Shown here: positions 34,667-43,735 of the stretch, in pieces | How positions within the stretch are numbered: the first letter of the stretch is position 1 | Layout of the letters: every line of letters begins with the position of its first letter | DNA from: Noviherbaspirillum cavernae | Lineage (GTDB): Bacteria > Pseudomonadota > Gammaproteobacteria > Burkholderiales > Burkholderiaceae_D | DNA length: 64,000 nucleotides | Assembly (NCBI RefSeq): GCF_003590875.1 | Contig: NZ_QYUN01000002.1 | Span: forward strand, 3,100,001-3,164,000 | Direction of reading: 5' to 3' | Notes under the pieces: model-generated | Told to the model about the DNA's origin: nothing | What the model saw: only the letters and a program-made list of their open reading frames with translations | Databases searched by the model: none | Program-made: the position numbers and the translations under genes

Positions 34667-36901
34667 CTATCGGGGCACGATCGCGAATTGCGGGCCGCTG
34701 TAATAGTTCGGCTTCACCGAGCGCCCCATGAACACGGTCCATGCCTTGGCCGCATCGGCGATGCCCGAATCAGCACTGTAGGCCAGCGCCGGCTGCATAT
34801 TGGATGGAAAGCCGGCATTGTCCGACGAATATCCCACCATTTCGCCGAGCTTCAAGCCGAGATTGGCGGCCATTTCGGCACTCGCGCATGAAAGGGCTGT
34901 CAGCGCCGGCGGATTACTCGCCTGGTACGCCTGACCGATGCTCGTGTATATCGGTCCGCTTGTCGTGTCCCGGACATGCAGGCTGTAGATGGAGCCAAGG
35001 ATCCAGCAGAAGCCGGGGCCAACCATCCTGCTTACGGGGAATTTCGCTTTCCACGCAAGCAAGGTCTGCGCTTTTTCAAAGCCGAGCTCCGCCGCATGAC
35101 CGGCTGCGGCGGTGAAGAAATCGTCCTGCCATGGCGCAATGCCACGCCCGCCGTCGTAGACTATGGCATTGGCATCGATAATCGCGCCGAGGCTGTTGTC
35201 CGGATTCGGATTGCTGGCATAGGTGGTGTTGTACCAGTCGAGGTTATCGGACAGGAACTTCGCGAACTGCGCTTTGAAGCGGTCGCTGTCCGGCATGATG
35301 TAGGCGGCCTCGGCCAAGGTGCGCAAGATCCACGCCTGGCCCCGCACCTGGGTCGCGTGAAACAGACCTTTCACATTGCCACGGTATCCCGGATTGCTCT
35401 GAAACAGATTCCACATGGCCCAGAATTGCAATTCCTCGAGATAGTAATGTTCTCCCGTCACCACATACGGCAGGTAGGCGAATCCCGGCTGATGCGAGGC
35501 ATCGGCGTTGTGCGGATTGGTGCATACCCCGCCGCATGCAGGAAACGCTTCGTACTTTTTCGTTGCAGGATTGAAAGTATCGGTGGAACGTCCGAGTATG
35601 GTCATGTACGGATAATCGACCAGACTGACGGGGCGGTCGGTGTTCTTGTCGCGGTAGTGCGTGGACCAGCTCCCCGCCAAATCAGCCGTTCCCAGCGTGG
35701 CGATCTTGGCATCCCTGTCCATGCTCAACAAATAAGTTGCGGCCCACCCTGGAAGCAGGCCGATGTCAGGCCTGCCGCCGGTCTGCGGCATGTATTGCAC
35801 GGCCAGTCCGTTGCGCATCGGCTCGGTCACCGCACCGCTGAATTTCGTCCGAATCGATGTCAGCGCCACCGGCGAAATCGAGAACGTCCGGTCGTAATTC
35901 GGCACCGCCTTCGTGGCGATCAGGTAAGCCGTGTGATGCCTGACATGGACTTGCGGTGCGGTTCCCCACCAGAACGTCTTGCGCCAGCGCGCGTGGTGGT
36001 AGTGCGTCAGCGCAGCTTTCGTGTAAGCGGTCTGACCGCCGACGTTGACCTGCACGTCGTAGGTGAAGTTCTGCGGGGCGGCAACATAGGCCCAATTGTT
36101 TTCGATGATGACATCGACCTTGGCCTTGTTGAGTCCGGCATACGAACGAATCGCAAAACGCGCCGCCAGGTGGGGATGTTCGATGCCATCGGCAGTCATC
36201 AAGGGGGCCGACACAATCCATTCGTTCGCGACGGGTCCGGAGATCCACGATGTGTACTTGCCTGCAGCCAACAACGCGGCGGCGGATGCGCCATAGGTCT
36301 GGCCCGCGAGATTGATGCTGACATCCGCCGCAAAGCCCGCGTTGAGCAATTCGGCGGGAGCCGATGCCGGCGCGGCAGTTTTGTCGGTCTTGACGAGGGT
36401 GATTTTTTGAGTCTGCCCCGCGAGCAGCTGCGGCATGATCGCCGAAAAAATACCGTGACGCATCGAGCCGTCCGGATGGGTGGCCTTGACATCGACTTGC
36501 AGCGGAATCATCGTGCCGTCGGCCAGCTTGCCTGTGAGCGAGTTCGCTTGCGGCACATCCCCTTGAGCGAAGACCTGGCCGAACGTGACCGGCACGCTGG
36601 TTTGCGCGCCGGAAGCGGTGCTGTCGATATTGACGAAGGTCACCTCGGAACTGGAGCGCGGGGGTATCGGCGTGGGAGTGAACGTCGAAGAGGAAGCGCT
36701 ACTGATCCCCCCTGAGCTGCCCGCAACGACGCGACCCGCACTTTTTTCGACGGCGGTTACGGATGAGGCCGCCTGAAATTCCGACGCAAATTGTCCGCCG
36801 GATGACACCGCTGCCGATTGGCCGCCGCATGCACAAAGGCCGCCGCCAATCAGCAAAAAAACAGCAACGCGCAATTCTTGAGACAACGACGGCAGTTTCA
36901 T
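34667..36901 (-). CDS. RIFT-barrel lipoprotein, possible polysaccharide lyase
   Basis: A 744-residue protein with a lipoprotein signal (LIGGGLCACGG, Cys near residue 25), a Ser/Thr-rich linker (about 27-90), then a segment resembling the N-terminal RIFT barrel of rhamnogalacturonan-lyase-like proteins (VPVTFGQVFAQGDVPQ, DGTMIPLQVDVKATHPDGSMRHG). The C-terminal half (about 440-740) is rich in aromatics and helices, with WNLFQSNPGYRG and WILRTLAEAAYIMPDSDRF, suggesting an alpha-barrel sugar-acting domain. It is probably an envelope-anchored enzyme acting on a polysaccharide, perhaps the polymer made here; catalytic residues could not be assigned. Transcribed alone, 240 nt upstream of the Tat-protein gene. 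Confidence 0.65.
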   Translation of the reverse strand: MKLPSLSQELRVAVFLLIGGGLCACGGQSAAVSSGGQFASEFQAASSVTAVEKSAGRVVAGSSGGISSASSSTFTPTPIPPRSSSEVTFVNIDSTASGAQTSVPVTFGQVFAQGDVPQANSLTGKLADGTMIPLQVDVKATHPDGSMRHGIFSAIMPQLLAGQTQKITLVKTDKTAAPASAPAELLNAGFAADVSINLAGQTYGASAAALLAAGKYTSWISGPVANEWIVSAPLMTADGIEHPHLAARFAIRSYAGLNKAKVDVIIENNWAYVAAPQNFTYDVQVNVGGQTAYTKAALTHYHHARWRKTFWWGTAPQVHVRHHTAYLIATKAVPNYDRTFSISPVALTSIRTKFSGAVTEPMRNGLAVQYMPQTGGRPDIGLLPGWAATYLLSMDRDAKIATLGTADLAGSWSTHYRDKNTDRPVSLVDYPYMTILGRSTDTFNPATKKYEAFPACGGVCTNPHNADASHQPGFAYLPYVVTGEHYYLEELQFWAMWNLFQSNPGYRGNVKGLFHATQVRGQAWILRTLAEAAYIMPDSDRFKAQFAKFLSDNLDWYNTTYASNPNPDNSLGAIIDANAIVYDGGRGIAPWQDDFFTAAAGHAAELGFEKAQTLLAWKAKFPVSRMVGPGFCWILGSIYSLHVRDTTSGPIYTSIGQAYQASNPPALTALSCASAEMAANLGLKLGEMVGYSSDNAGFPSNMQPALAYSADSGIADAAKAWTVFMGRSVKPNYYSGPQFAIVPR

Positions 36902-37173
36902 CTTGACTCCTCCAATACGTTAATCGGGGTTTCCGCGAGATGTGCCTGTACTGCTGTCCGGATGGATGTAGTTATAGTCGAAATATTTCTTCAAAGCAAT
37001 TTTTAATATCGATCGCCACATTGTCAAAGATGTCTTTTCCTCCTTCCGCTTGTTCAAGCTTGCATGGCAAAGCTCAGGAAGAATGACCGGCCCTGATGCA
37101 ATTTGCTTTGCTCCAGCGCAACCAATACACTCCTTTCCGCGCAGAATGCATGTTCGACAACAAAGAGAAATCC

Positions 37174-40100
37174 ATGACACGAGCGGGAAACACGCTTCAA
37201 CGAATCGGCCTTTATGCGGGCCTGGCGTATCTGGCATTCGTGATTTACGGCAGTCTTGTACCGCTCGGATTCACTTACCTCGATCCATCCGAGGCATGGC
37301 AGGCATTTGGCCGGATTCCCTACCTGGCGCTCGGCATCGGCTCGCGCGCCGACTGGATCGCCAACATCCTGCTCTACATCCCGCTCACGTTCATCTGGTC
37401 CGGCGTTGTCAGCCAGGCCGCCCGCGCTTCCGCGCGCATCGCCGGCTCGCTTGCCGTTCTGGCGGCAGCAATCGCCTTGTGCGTCGGCATCGAGTTCGCG
37501 CAACTCTACTTCCCGCCCCGTACCGTTTCGCTCAATGACATACTGGCCGAAGTGATCGGCAGCGTCGCCGGCATCGTCCTGTGGCACGCGCTCGGCGCGC
37601 GGATGATACCCTGGCTCGCCGCATTACGCGCCGGCGGCAATGCGGGGCGGCTTGCCGCACTGTCGACTGCGCTGGCGATATACGTGCCGGCCTATCTTGC
37701 ATTGAGCCTGTTTCCCTTTGATGTTGTCGTGTCGTCGGCAGAACTCGCGGCGCGTCTGGGCAACGGGCGCGACAATCTGTGGCTGTCGCTCGACGCCTAC
37801 CGCAGCCCGGCACGTTGCGCGGTTCAGCTGACACTCGAAGTGCTGCTTGCGCTTCCGTTGGGAATCATGGCTGTGCGCTTCACGCCCGCTTTCTCGCGTA
37901 CACCCGACCGTTCGAGCGTGCGCATCGCCCTGCTGGCGGGGGCCGTCCTGGGCCTCACGATCGAGGGTGCGCAGCTCCTCCTGAATTCGGGCGTTTCACA
38001 AGGGATGTCAGTATTGACGCGCGCGGCGGGCGCGGGCCTGGGCGCGCTGGCCTGCAAGCATTTGCCGGCGGAACGCGCCGCCCGCGCATTCATCCTGCTG
38101 CGCAAGGCACGCTGGCTGGCATTGCCGCTCGTGCCGCTCTACGTCGCAGGACTGGCGCTCCTGCAGGGATGGAAAATGCATGAGTGGCTGGACTGGGACA
38201 GCGCTTTGCAAAGGCTTCCGGACGTGCATTTTCTGCCGTTCTACTACCACTACTTCACGACCGAAACCGCCGCGCTCGTCAGCTTCTGGTTTACCTCCCT
38301 TGCCTACGCGCCGCCTGGCGTGCTGCTGTTCTGGATGACGGACACCGCGCGGCGGCGCGGCATGCTTGCGTCAGCCATCCTTGGCGCGCTGCTTGCGTCG
38401 GTGTTCGAATTCGCGAAACTCTTCCAGCGTCATTTGCATCCGGATCCGACCAATGTACTGATCGGCGCGGCCGCTGCCGCCGCAGCCTGCTGGCTGATGC
38501 ACTGGTTGAACGCGATGCTGACGCCGGCTGTCGCCGCACACTCGCACACACACCCTGCAACTGCGACCGCAACGCCGCTGCCTGCGCAGCAGGCGGACAC
38601 GAGCGCTCATGGCGGATTCAAAGTGCCGGCCCTGGTGTGTGCCAGCCTGCTGGCGTGGGCCATCGCAGACTATCCGCTCGGCATGCATTGGCTTGCCGCG
38701 GGTCTCGCAACCTATCTCGTCATCCTGTACCGCTGGCAGCATGCATGGCTCGTTCTGGTGCCCGCCGCACTGCCGGTGCTGGACCTTGCGCCGTTGAGCG
38801 GACGCTTCTTTGCCGATGAATTCGACTACCTGCTGCTGGCGACGATTGCGCTCGCCTACTGGCGCTGGCCACCGGGAAAATCCGCGCATCGCCTTGCGCC
38901 GGCGGCATTATGCGTGTTCGCCTTGTTTCTGCTGTCTGCCGTGTCGGCAGTGCTGATCGGCGCATCGCCCTTTCCCTCGCTCGACATCAACGCGTTCAGC
39001 AGCTATTACAGCCCGTATAACGCGCTGCGCATGGGGAAAGGTCTGATGTGGGCAATGCTTCTGCTGCCGTTGCTGAAACATGAACTGGATCGGGACGCCG
39101 CCACCGCGCATCGCCGCTTCGCGTTCGGCATGACACTGGGTGTGTGCGCGGCGGGAGCATCCGTGCTGTGGGAGCGCATCGCCTTTCCAGGCTTGTTCAA
39201 TTTCAGCAGCGGTTACCGCGTGGTCGGCATGTTCTCGGGCATGCATGTCGGCGGGGCCGCGATCGAGGCGTACCTGGTGCTGGCAATGCCGTTCGTCGCG
39301 TGGTGGTCGCTCACCGTGCGGCACCCGCTTGCACGCCTGTTCGGCGCGAGCGTGTTCGCGCTCGGCGTCTACGCGATGGTGGTGACCTATGCGCGCGGCG
39401 GCTACATTGCGCTGGCGCTGGGCATGGTCGTTCTTGCGGTAGCCGCCCTGTTGCGCACGCCGGCCTCGTCCGGACCTTTGCGGGCTGCGGCCGGCGCGGC
39501 CGTGCTGCTGGCGGGAGCCGCCGCCGCATGGCTCGTCGTGCACGGCACACACCTGAATGACCGGTTCTCGACCAGCGGCAGCGACTTGCATGCGCGCGCG
39601 GCGCATTGGGAAGACGCCCTGCAGATGATGGATGACGACGTCGCCACCACGCTGTTCGGCATGGGTACGGGCCGCTATCCCGGGCTCTACCTCTGGCGCA
39701 GCGGTGAGGGCGTCAAGCCTGCAACATACGGCTTCAGGAACGAAACGGGCAACACCTGGCTCGCGCTGGGCGGCGGCTCGCCCCTGTATGTCGAACAGAT
39801 CGTCAACGTGCAAGGCAACCGCCGCTATCGCCTGAGCTTTTCGGCACGCAGCAGCGCCGGCACCGGTGAGCTGCGCCTGCCGCTGTGCGAGAAGTGGATG
39901 CTGTATTCGGCCAACTGCATCGCGCAATCGGTCAGGCTCGGCGAGACAAACGGGCAGTGGAAGCGCTTTAGCGTCGAGTTCGATACGACCAGGCTGCCGT
40001 CGCGCGAATGGTATGCGCAGCGTCTGCTCAAGCTTTCCATCCATAATCCGCACGCCGCCTCGGTCGCCGACATCGACGATGTCTCGCTGATGTCCGACGA

Positions 40101-40539
40101 CGGCAGAGAGCTGCTGCGCAACGGCAGCTTCACGCAAGGGATGGATCACTGGTTTTTCGCCACCGACAATCATCTGCCGTGGCACATCGAGAACCTGTGG
40201 CTGCAGCTCTACTTCGAGCAGGGTGCGGTGGGACTGCTGCTGTTTGCGCTGCTGGCAGTGCAGTCCGGCGTGGCGCTGCGGCGGCGCCATCGGGACAAGG
40301 GCTTGCCCGTGCCGGCGCTGGCCGCTGCGCTGATCGGCTTTCTCGCGCTGGGCGCGCTCAACAGCCTGTTCGATTTTCCGCGCCTGAGCCTGCTGTTCTA
40401 TCTGCTTGCGTCATCAGCCATGCTGCAGGTGACGCCGCGATCACGCGCTGCGTCGGACGATGACGAGCATGCACTGGCACCGGCGCATCGTGATGTCCGG
40501 CGCGAGCGCGCATACATTGCGGCGCACGCGACGATGTAA
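37174..40539 (+). CDS. VanZ-like / O-antigen-ligase fusion with inserted beta-sandwich-like module
   Basis: A 1121-residue inner-membrane protein. The N-terminal 440 residues look like repeated VanZ-type units: DWIANILLYIPLTF with FPPRTVSLNDILAEVIG; then CAVQLTLEVLLALPLGI with IEGAQLLL; then EFAKLFQRHLHPDPTNVLIG. From about 490 it resembles Wzy/WaaL enzymes, with TYARGGYIAL in the membrane and the loop end HIENLWLQLYFEQGAVGLLLF. Between GMGTGRYPGLYLW and that loop end, residues 850-1000 form a soluble segment (YVEQIVNVQGNRRYRLSF... SVADIDDVSL... GMDHWFF) of carbohydrate-binding-module character. It should polymerise or transfer glycans. The ATG at 37174 follows AAGAGAAA; an ATG at 37150 is possible. 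The gap 36902-37173 shows nothing else recognisable. Confidence 0.82.
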   Translation: MTRAGNTLQRIGLYAGLAYLAFVIYGSLVPLGFTYLDPSEAWQAFGRIPYLALGIGSRADWIANILLYIPLTFIWSGVVSQAARASARIAGSLAVLAAAIALCVGIEFAQLYFPPRTVSLNDILAEVIGSVAGIVLWHALGARMIPWLAALRAGGNAGRLAALSTALAIYVPAYLALSLFPFDVVVSSAELAARLGNGRDNLWLSLDAYRSPARCAVQLTLEVLLALPLGIMAVRFTPAFSRTPDRSSVRIALLAGAVLGLTIEGAQLLLNSGVSQGMSVLTRAAGAGLGALACKHLPAERAARAFILLRKARWLALPLVPLYVAGLALLQGWKMHEWLDWDSALQRLPDVHFLPFYYHYFTTETAALVSFWFTSLAYAPPGVLLFWMTDTARRRGMLASAILGALLASVFEFAKLFQRHLHPDPTNVLIGAAAAAAACWLMHWLNAMLTPAVAAHSHTHPATATATPLPAQQADTSAHGGFKVPALVCASLLAWAIADYPLGMHWLAAGLATYLVILYRWQHAWLVLVPAALPVLDLAPLSGRFFADEFDYLLLATIALAYWRWPPGKSAHRLAPAALCVFALFLLSAVSAVLIGASPFPSLDINAFSSYYSPYNALRMGKGLMWAMLLLPLLKHELDRDAATAHRRFAFGMTLGVCAAGASVLWERIAFPGLFNFSSGYRVVGMFSGMHVGGAAIEAYLVLAMPFVAWWSLTVRHPLARLFGASVFALGVYAMVVTYARGGYIALALGMVVLAVAALLRTPASSGPLRAAAGAAVLLAGAAAAWLVVHGTHLNDRFSTSGSDLHARAAHWEDALQMMDDDVATTLFGMGTGRYPGLYLWRSGEGVKPATYGFRNETGNTWLALGGGSPLYVEQIVNVQGNRRYRLSFSARSSAGTGELRLPLCEKWMLYSANCIAQSVRLGETNGQWKRFSVEFDTTRLPSREWYAQRLLKLSIHNPHAASVADIDDVSLMSDDGRELLRNGSFTQGMDHWFFATDNHLPWHIENLWLQLYFEQGAVGLLLFALLAVQSGVALRRRHRDKGLPVPALAAALIGFLALGALNSLFDFPRLSLLFYLLASSAMLQVTPRSRAASDDDEHALAPAHRDVRRERAYIAAHATM

Positions 40540-40546
40540 TGCTCAA

Positions 40547-41797
40547 TCAGCTTGCGCCGGCAACCTGATCGAGCAGATTCGCCAGTTCCTGCGTTCTGGC
40601 TTTTCTCGAATTGGCCAGCACCTTGTCCATCGCTGCCATCGGCGCTGCACCCTGGCGCGCCATGTCGATGAATCGCCGCAGCGCCGCCATGATGCAGTCT
40701 CTCGAATCCAGCCGCGCAATGGTATCGATGCCGGCATTGCGCAGCGTCGCCGCGGTATCGCCCGCCGGATCGGTCAACGCGAGGATCGGGCGCTGCGCCC
40801 GCAGGTATTCGTACAGCTTGGCGGGAATCTGGCCGTTGCAGCTGGCCGCCTGCAGGATCAGCAGCCCGTCCGCCGCGAGCATTTCCGACAGCGCCTCCCG
40901 GTAGGGGATGGGCGGGAGCAGCGTCACGATATCCGCGATCCCGTGCTGATGCGCCAGTTGCCGCAGAAGCTCCTCGTGATGCGCGGCGCGCAGGACGAGC
41001 CTGAAATCGCGCGAAGACACGTCCCCCTGCGCGACAAGCGCGGCCACCGCCTCGAACAAGGGACGCGGGTCGCGCTCGGACGGATAGATGATCCCGCTGT
41101 GCAGCAGCACGAACGGTTTTTCCCCTTGCGGCGCATTGGCCGGCAACGCTGCCGCGCCACTGAAATTCTCTTCGTCATAGCCGTTCTCGATCACGCGAAA
41201 ACGGGATGCCGGCAGATGGGGAAAGCGGGCGCGATAGATGTTCGCCGCACCCGGCGTGGTGAAGACGGCGTGCGAACAGTTGAGAATCGTCCTTCGCTCG
41301 ACCCATCGGTATGCACCGCGCACGACTGCATCGGCCGGATAGCCCTCATCCGTCATCGGATCCCTGAAATCGGCAACCCACGGGATGCCGCTCAGGCGAT
41401 GCAGGGCGTGTCCGATCAGATGCGCGGTCGCGATCGGATAGGTGGACCAGATCACATCGGGCCGATGCTCGCGAATCAGACGCAAGCCGGACGGCACCGC
41501 CCCCAGCCACCAGGAACTCCAGCGGTCCGGCAGCGCCATCGCGCGCAGATATCGACCGCGAATCGACAGATGTCTGGACGCATCGAGAGCGAATGCCCGA
41601 TGCACGTGCACGCTGGAAGGAATCTCGACCAGCTGATCGTTGCTCACGCTCGGATACGCAGCCGGCCGCGCGCTCAGAACGACAGGATCCCAGCCGAACT
41701 CCGGCAGATAGCGCGAAAACTTCAATGTCCGCTGAATGCCGCTGCTGCCATGCTGAGGCGGATAATGATACGCAATCATGAGAACGCGCTTCACCAT
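40547..41797 (-). CDS. GT4-like family glycosyltransferase
   Basis: A 416-residue GT-B transferase, beginning MVKRVLMIAYHYPPQHGSSGIQR, a start common in transferases of exopolysaccharide loci. Other landmarks are WVADFRDPM, NGYDEENF, LLHSGIIYPSERDP and LPAKLYEYLRAQRPILAL (as GQIPAKLYEYLRAQRP) in the donor site. It should add a sugar to the polymer or to a second glycan made with the fusion protein at 37174, whose gene converges on it with only 7 bases between the stops. The ATG at 41797 overlaps the hydrolase stop by 7 nt. Sugar specificity unknown. Confidence 0.86.
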   Translation of the reverse strand: MVKRVLMIAYHYPPQHGSSGIQRTLKFSRYLPEFGWDPVVLSARPAAYPSVSNDQLVEIPSSVHVHRAFALDASRHLSIRGRYLRAMALPDRWSSWWLGAVPSGLRLIREHRPDVIWSTYPIATAHLIGHALHRLSGIPWVADFRDPMTDEGYPADAVVRGAYRWVERRTILNCSHAVFTTPGAANIYRARFPHLPASRFRVIENGYDEENFSGAAALPANAPQGEKPFVLLHSGIIYPSERDPRPLFEAVAALVAQGDVSSRDFRLVLRAAHHEELLRQLAHQHGIADIVTLLPPIPYREALSEMLAADGLLILQAASCNGQIPAKLYEYLRAQRPILALTDPAGDTAATLRNAGIDTIARLDSRDCIMAALRRFIDMARQGAAPMAAMDKVLANSRKARTQELANLLDQVAGAS

Positions 41798-42639
41798 GTT
41801 TTCATCCAATCGTGTGTCCATGCCGCAACCTGATCCCGCCACTCGCGCCGCGCGAATGTATGGTTCGCAAGCGGCAAGTCATGGCGTTGCACGCGCCGCG
41901 ACTTCAGCAATCCTTGCCAGTCACGCGAGCCGTCGGCCAGTTCGAGGAACTCCTTGGCAGTCAGATCGTTGCCGCTCAGGATCAGCAGCACCCGTCCATC
42001 GAAACGACGGAACCCATCGAGCATGCGCTGCGGCAGCGGAGCATCGCAGGCCGCGCCCATGGTCCCGCGCTGCCGGCCGAACCCTTCACGGACCAGTGCC
42101 GAAAACGAGCGCGCCGCTGCAAGCCAGTCGAATCGCCCGCGCAGCACCTTGTCCCACAATGCGCGCTCGAAAAAGCGGCTGCGGTAGTAATGTTTCAGAT
42201 ACGTCTTGGCGATTCCCTGCTCGGTCCTGACCCAGGGATTGAGCAGCACGAGTCCCGTGACGCGGCGATCCTGATGCGCGTAAAACAGCGCAGCCGAGGC
42301 CGCATCGCACAGGCCCCAGATCACCACTTCGGCAAGGCCCGGCATCGTTTCGGAAAATTTGTCGATTGCGGTGCGCAAATCATCGCCCACATCCTCGAAG
42401 CTGCGCGCATCGCCGCCGCTGTCGCCCATGCCGCGATAATCGAACCGGAAAACCGGAATCCCGCGCGCCGCCAGAAAGCGCGCAAGCAGCGTGAACTGGC
42501 GATGGCTTCCCGCCCGGTACTGGGGCCCGCCGACCACGATCAGCACGCCGCGCGACACCGGCTGCCGCGGAAGGCTCAGGATTCCGCAAAGCTGCGCGTC
42601 ATGGCACGCGAAGCCGACGGCGCTTTCCGCGCAACTCAT
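41791..42639 (-). CDS. exosortase A-associated hydrolase 1 (alpha/beta fold, TIGR03100 type)
   Basis: A 282-residue alpha/beta-hydrolase-fold protein with GGPQYRAGSHRQF near the N-terminus, FDYRGMGDSGG (66-76) and a nucleophile elbow written GLCDAAS, so Cys111 stands where Ser is usual. The C-terminal NHTFARREWRDQV supplies the likely catalytic His. It is thought to act on the acyl carrier protein-linked intermediate of the XrtA decarboxylase/ligase pathway; the reaction is unknown. The ATG at 42639 overlaps hydrolase 2 by 4 nt, which settles the start against a longer frame from 42690. Confidence 0.9.
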   Translation of the reverse strand: MSCAESAVGFACHDAQLCGILSLPRQPVSRGVLIVVGGPQYRAGSHRQFTLLARFLAARGIPVFRFDYRGMGDSGGDARSFEDVGDDLRTAIDKFSETMPGLAEVVIWGLCDAASAALFYAHQDRRVTGLVLLNPWVRTEQGIAKTYLKHYYRSRFFERALWDKVLRGRFDWLAAARSFSALVREGFGRQRGTMGAACDAPLPQRMLDGFRRFDGRVLLILSGNDLTAKEFLELADGSRDWQGLLKSRRVQRHDLPLANHTFARREWRDQVAAWTHDWMKTW

Positions 42640-43487
42640 GCATGCACCGGATGGAAGATTGCCGCCGTGGCGGACAACAGCTCGGGGCACTCGGCAATTT
42701 CCGGCGCGGACCAGAACGGCGCGCCCTGCACTGGATGCAGCCGGACGTCAGCGCCTTCGTCGCGCCATGCCGCGATCAACTGCGCACTCGCGTGCGGCAG
42801 CGGACGGTTCGCATCGGCCGAAATCTCGAACCAGTGAATCGCACTGCCAATCCCGCTCCATGCCGCGGCATCGAGCGTGTCAATCTCCGCCGCCAGCGCC
42901 GGCGCGATGTCATACCCCGCGATTTCCAGCGCCTCGCCGCGCGCCAATGCATCGCGCAGCGCGCGCGTTCCGCCATTCTGTTCCGCACGCCCCGCCAGCA
43001 TGTCGTCCGCCAGCCGCAAGCGCAAAAACTGCGTCATGAACGACTCGCCGCGCATCACGGGCTGCCACAGCACGATCGAGTCGATCGCATCCCCCCTCGA
43101 CCGCGCGAAATCCAGCGCCAGCAGCGCGCCCAGACGAAGTCCCCATAAATGGACGGGAGCCGCCACGCGTTCGACCAGCCATTGTCTGGCGGCAGCCAGA
43201 TCCTCTTTCCATATCTCCCATCGCGCATTGCCGAATTCACCGGCGCTGTCGCCACAACCGAACAGGTCGATCTGCAGCACTGCAAAACCGGTCGCGGCAA
43301 AGGCGCGCGCCTGCAGCGCCGCCATTCGCCTGGATTTGTTCATTTCCTCGGCAAAGGGATGGATATAAAGGAATGCACCGCGGCACTCGGTTCCTGTGGG
43401 CGGCGCGTGATAGAGGCAAAAACGCGTTCCCCGCACGGTGTCGAGGAAAAACGGTTGCATCGCAGGCAGGCCAGGGCGCTCGCTCAT
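42636..43487 (-). CDS. exosortase A-associated hydrolase 2 (alpha/beta fold, TIGR03101 type)
   Basis: A 283-residue alpha/beta-hydrolase-fold protein. It has YIHPFAEEMNKSRR (41-54) and DLFGCGDSAGEF (74-85), but the nucleophile elbow reads WGLRLGALLA, with Arg118 in place of the nucleophilic Ser. No canonical Ser/Cys nucleophile is visible at that point, so it may not hydrolyse at all, or may use another residue. It pairs with hydrolase 1 and the acyl carrier protein in most XrtA genomes. Both junctions are 4-nt overlaps, so the three proteins are probably made in similar amounts. Confidence 0.9.
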   Translation of the reverse strand: MSERPGLPAMQPFFLDTVRGTRFCLYHAPPTGTECRGAFLYIHPFAEEMNKSRRMAALQARAFAATGFAVLQIDLFGCGDSAGEFGNARWEIWKEDLAAARQWLVERVAAPVHLWGLRLGALLALDFARSRGDAIDSIVLWQPVMRGESFMTQFLRLRLADDMLAGRAEQNGGTRALRDALARGEALEIAGYDIAPALAAEIDTLDAAAWSGIGSAIHWFEISADANRPLPHASAQLIAAWRDEGADVRLHPVQGAPFWSAPEIAECPELLSATAAIFHPVHA

Positions 43488-43735
43488 GCGGCGAGCTTGG
43501 CATCGACGAAGGCCGCGAGGCTGGCGAGCGTTTCGAAATGCTCGGCACTGATTTCATCGTCATGCACGACGAAGCCGAAATACTCCTCCAGCGCCGTAAT
43601 CAGATGAATGACCGCCATGGAATCCAGTTCCGGCAGGCTTCCCAGCAGGGCCGAATCCGGGCCGAGGCGGCTGCCGCGATCGCCGAGATTCAAGGTATCG
43701 GCGACGATGTTCTTCACTTGTTCGATGGCTGGCAT
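43484..43735 (-). CDS. acyl carrier protein, XrtA-associated
   Basis: An 83-residue acidic helical protein. The phosphopantetheine site is Ser39 in ELDSMAVIHL, followed by the usual helix III region EEYFGFVVHDDEIS. It should carry the product of the AMP-forming ligase encoded at 23940 on a phosphopantetheine arm. The ATG at 43735 gives the standard ACP length; a longer frame upstream lacks ACP features. First gene of the operon with both hydrolases and a glycosyltransferase. Confidence 0.92.
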   Translation of the reverse strand: MPAIEQVKNIVADTLNLGDRGSRLGPDSALLGSLPELDSMAVIHLITALEEYFGFVVHDDEISAEHFETLASLAAFVDAKLAA

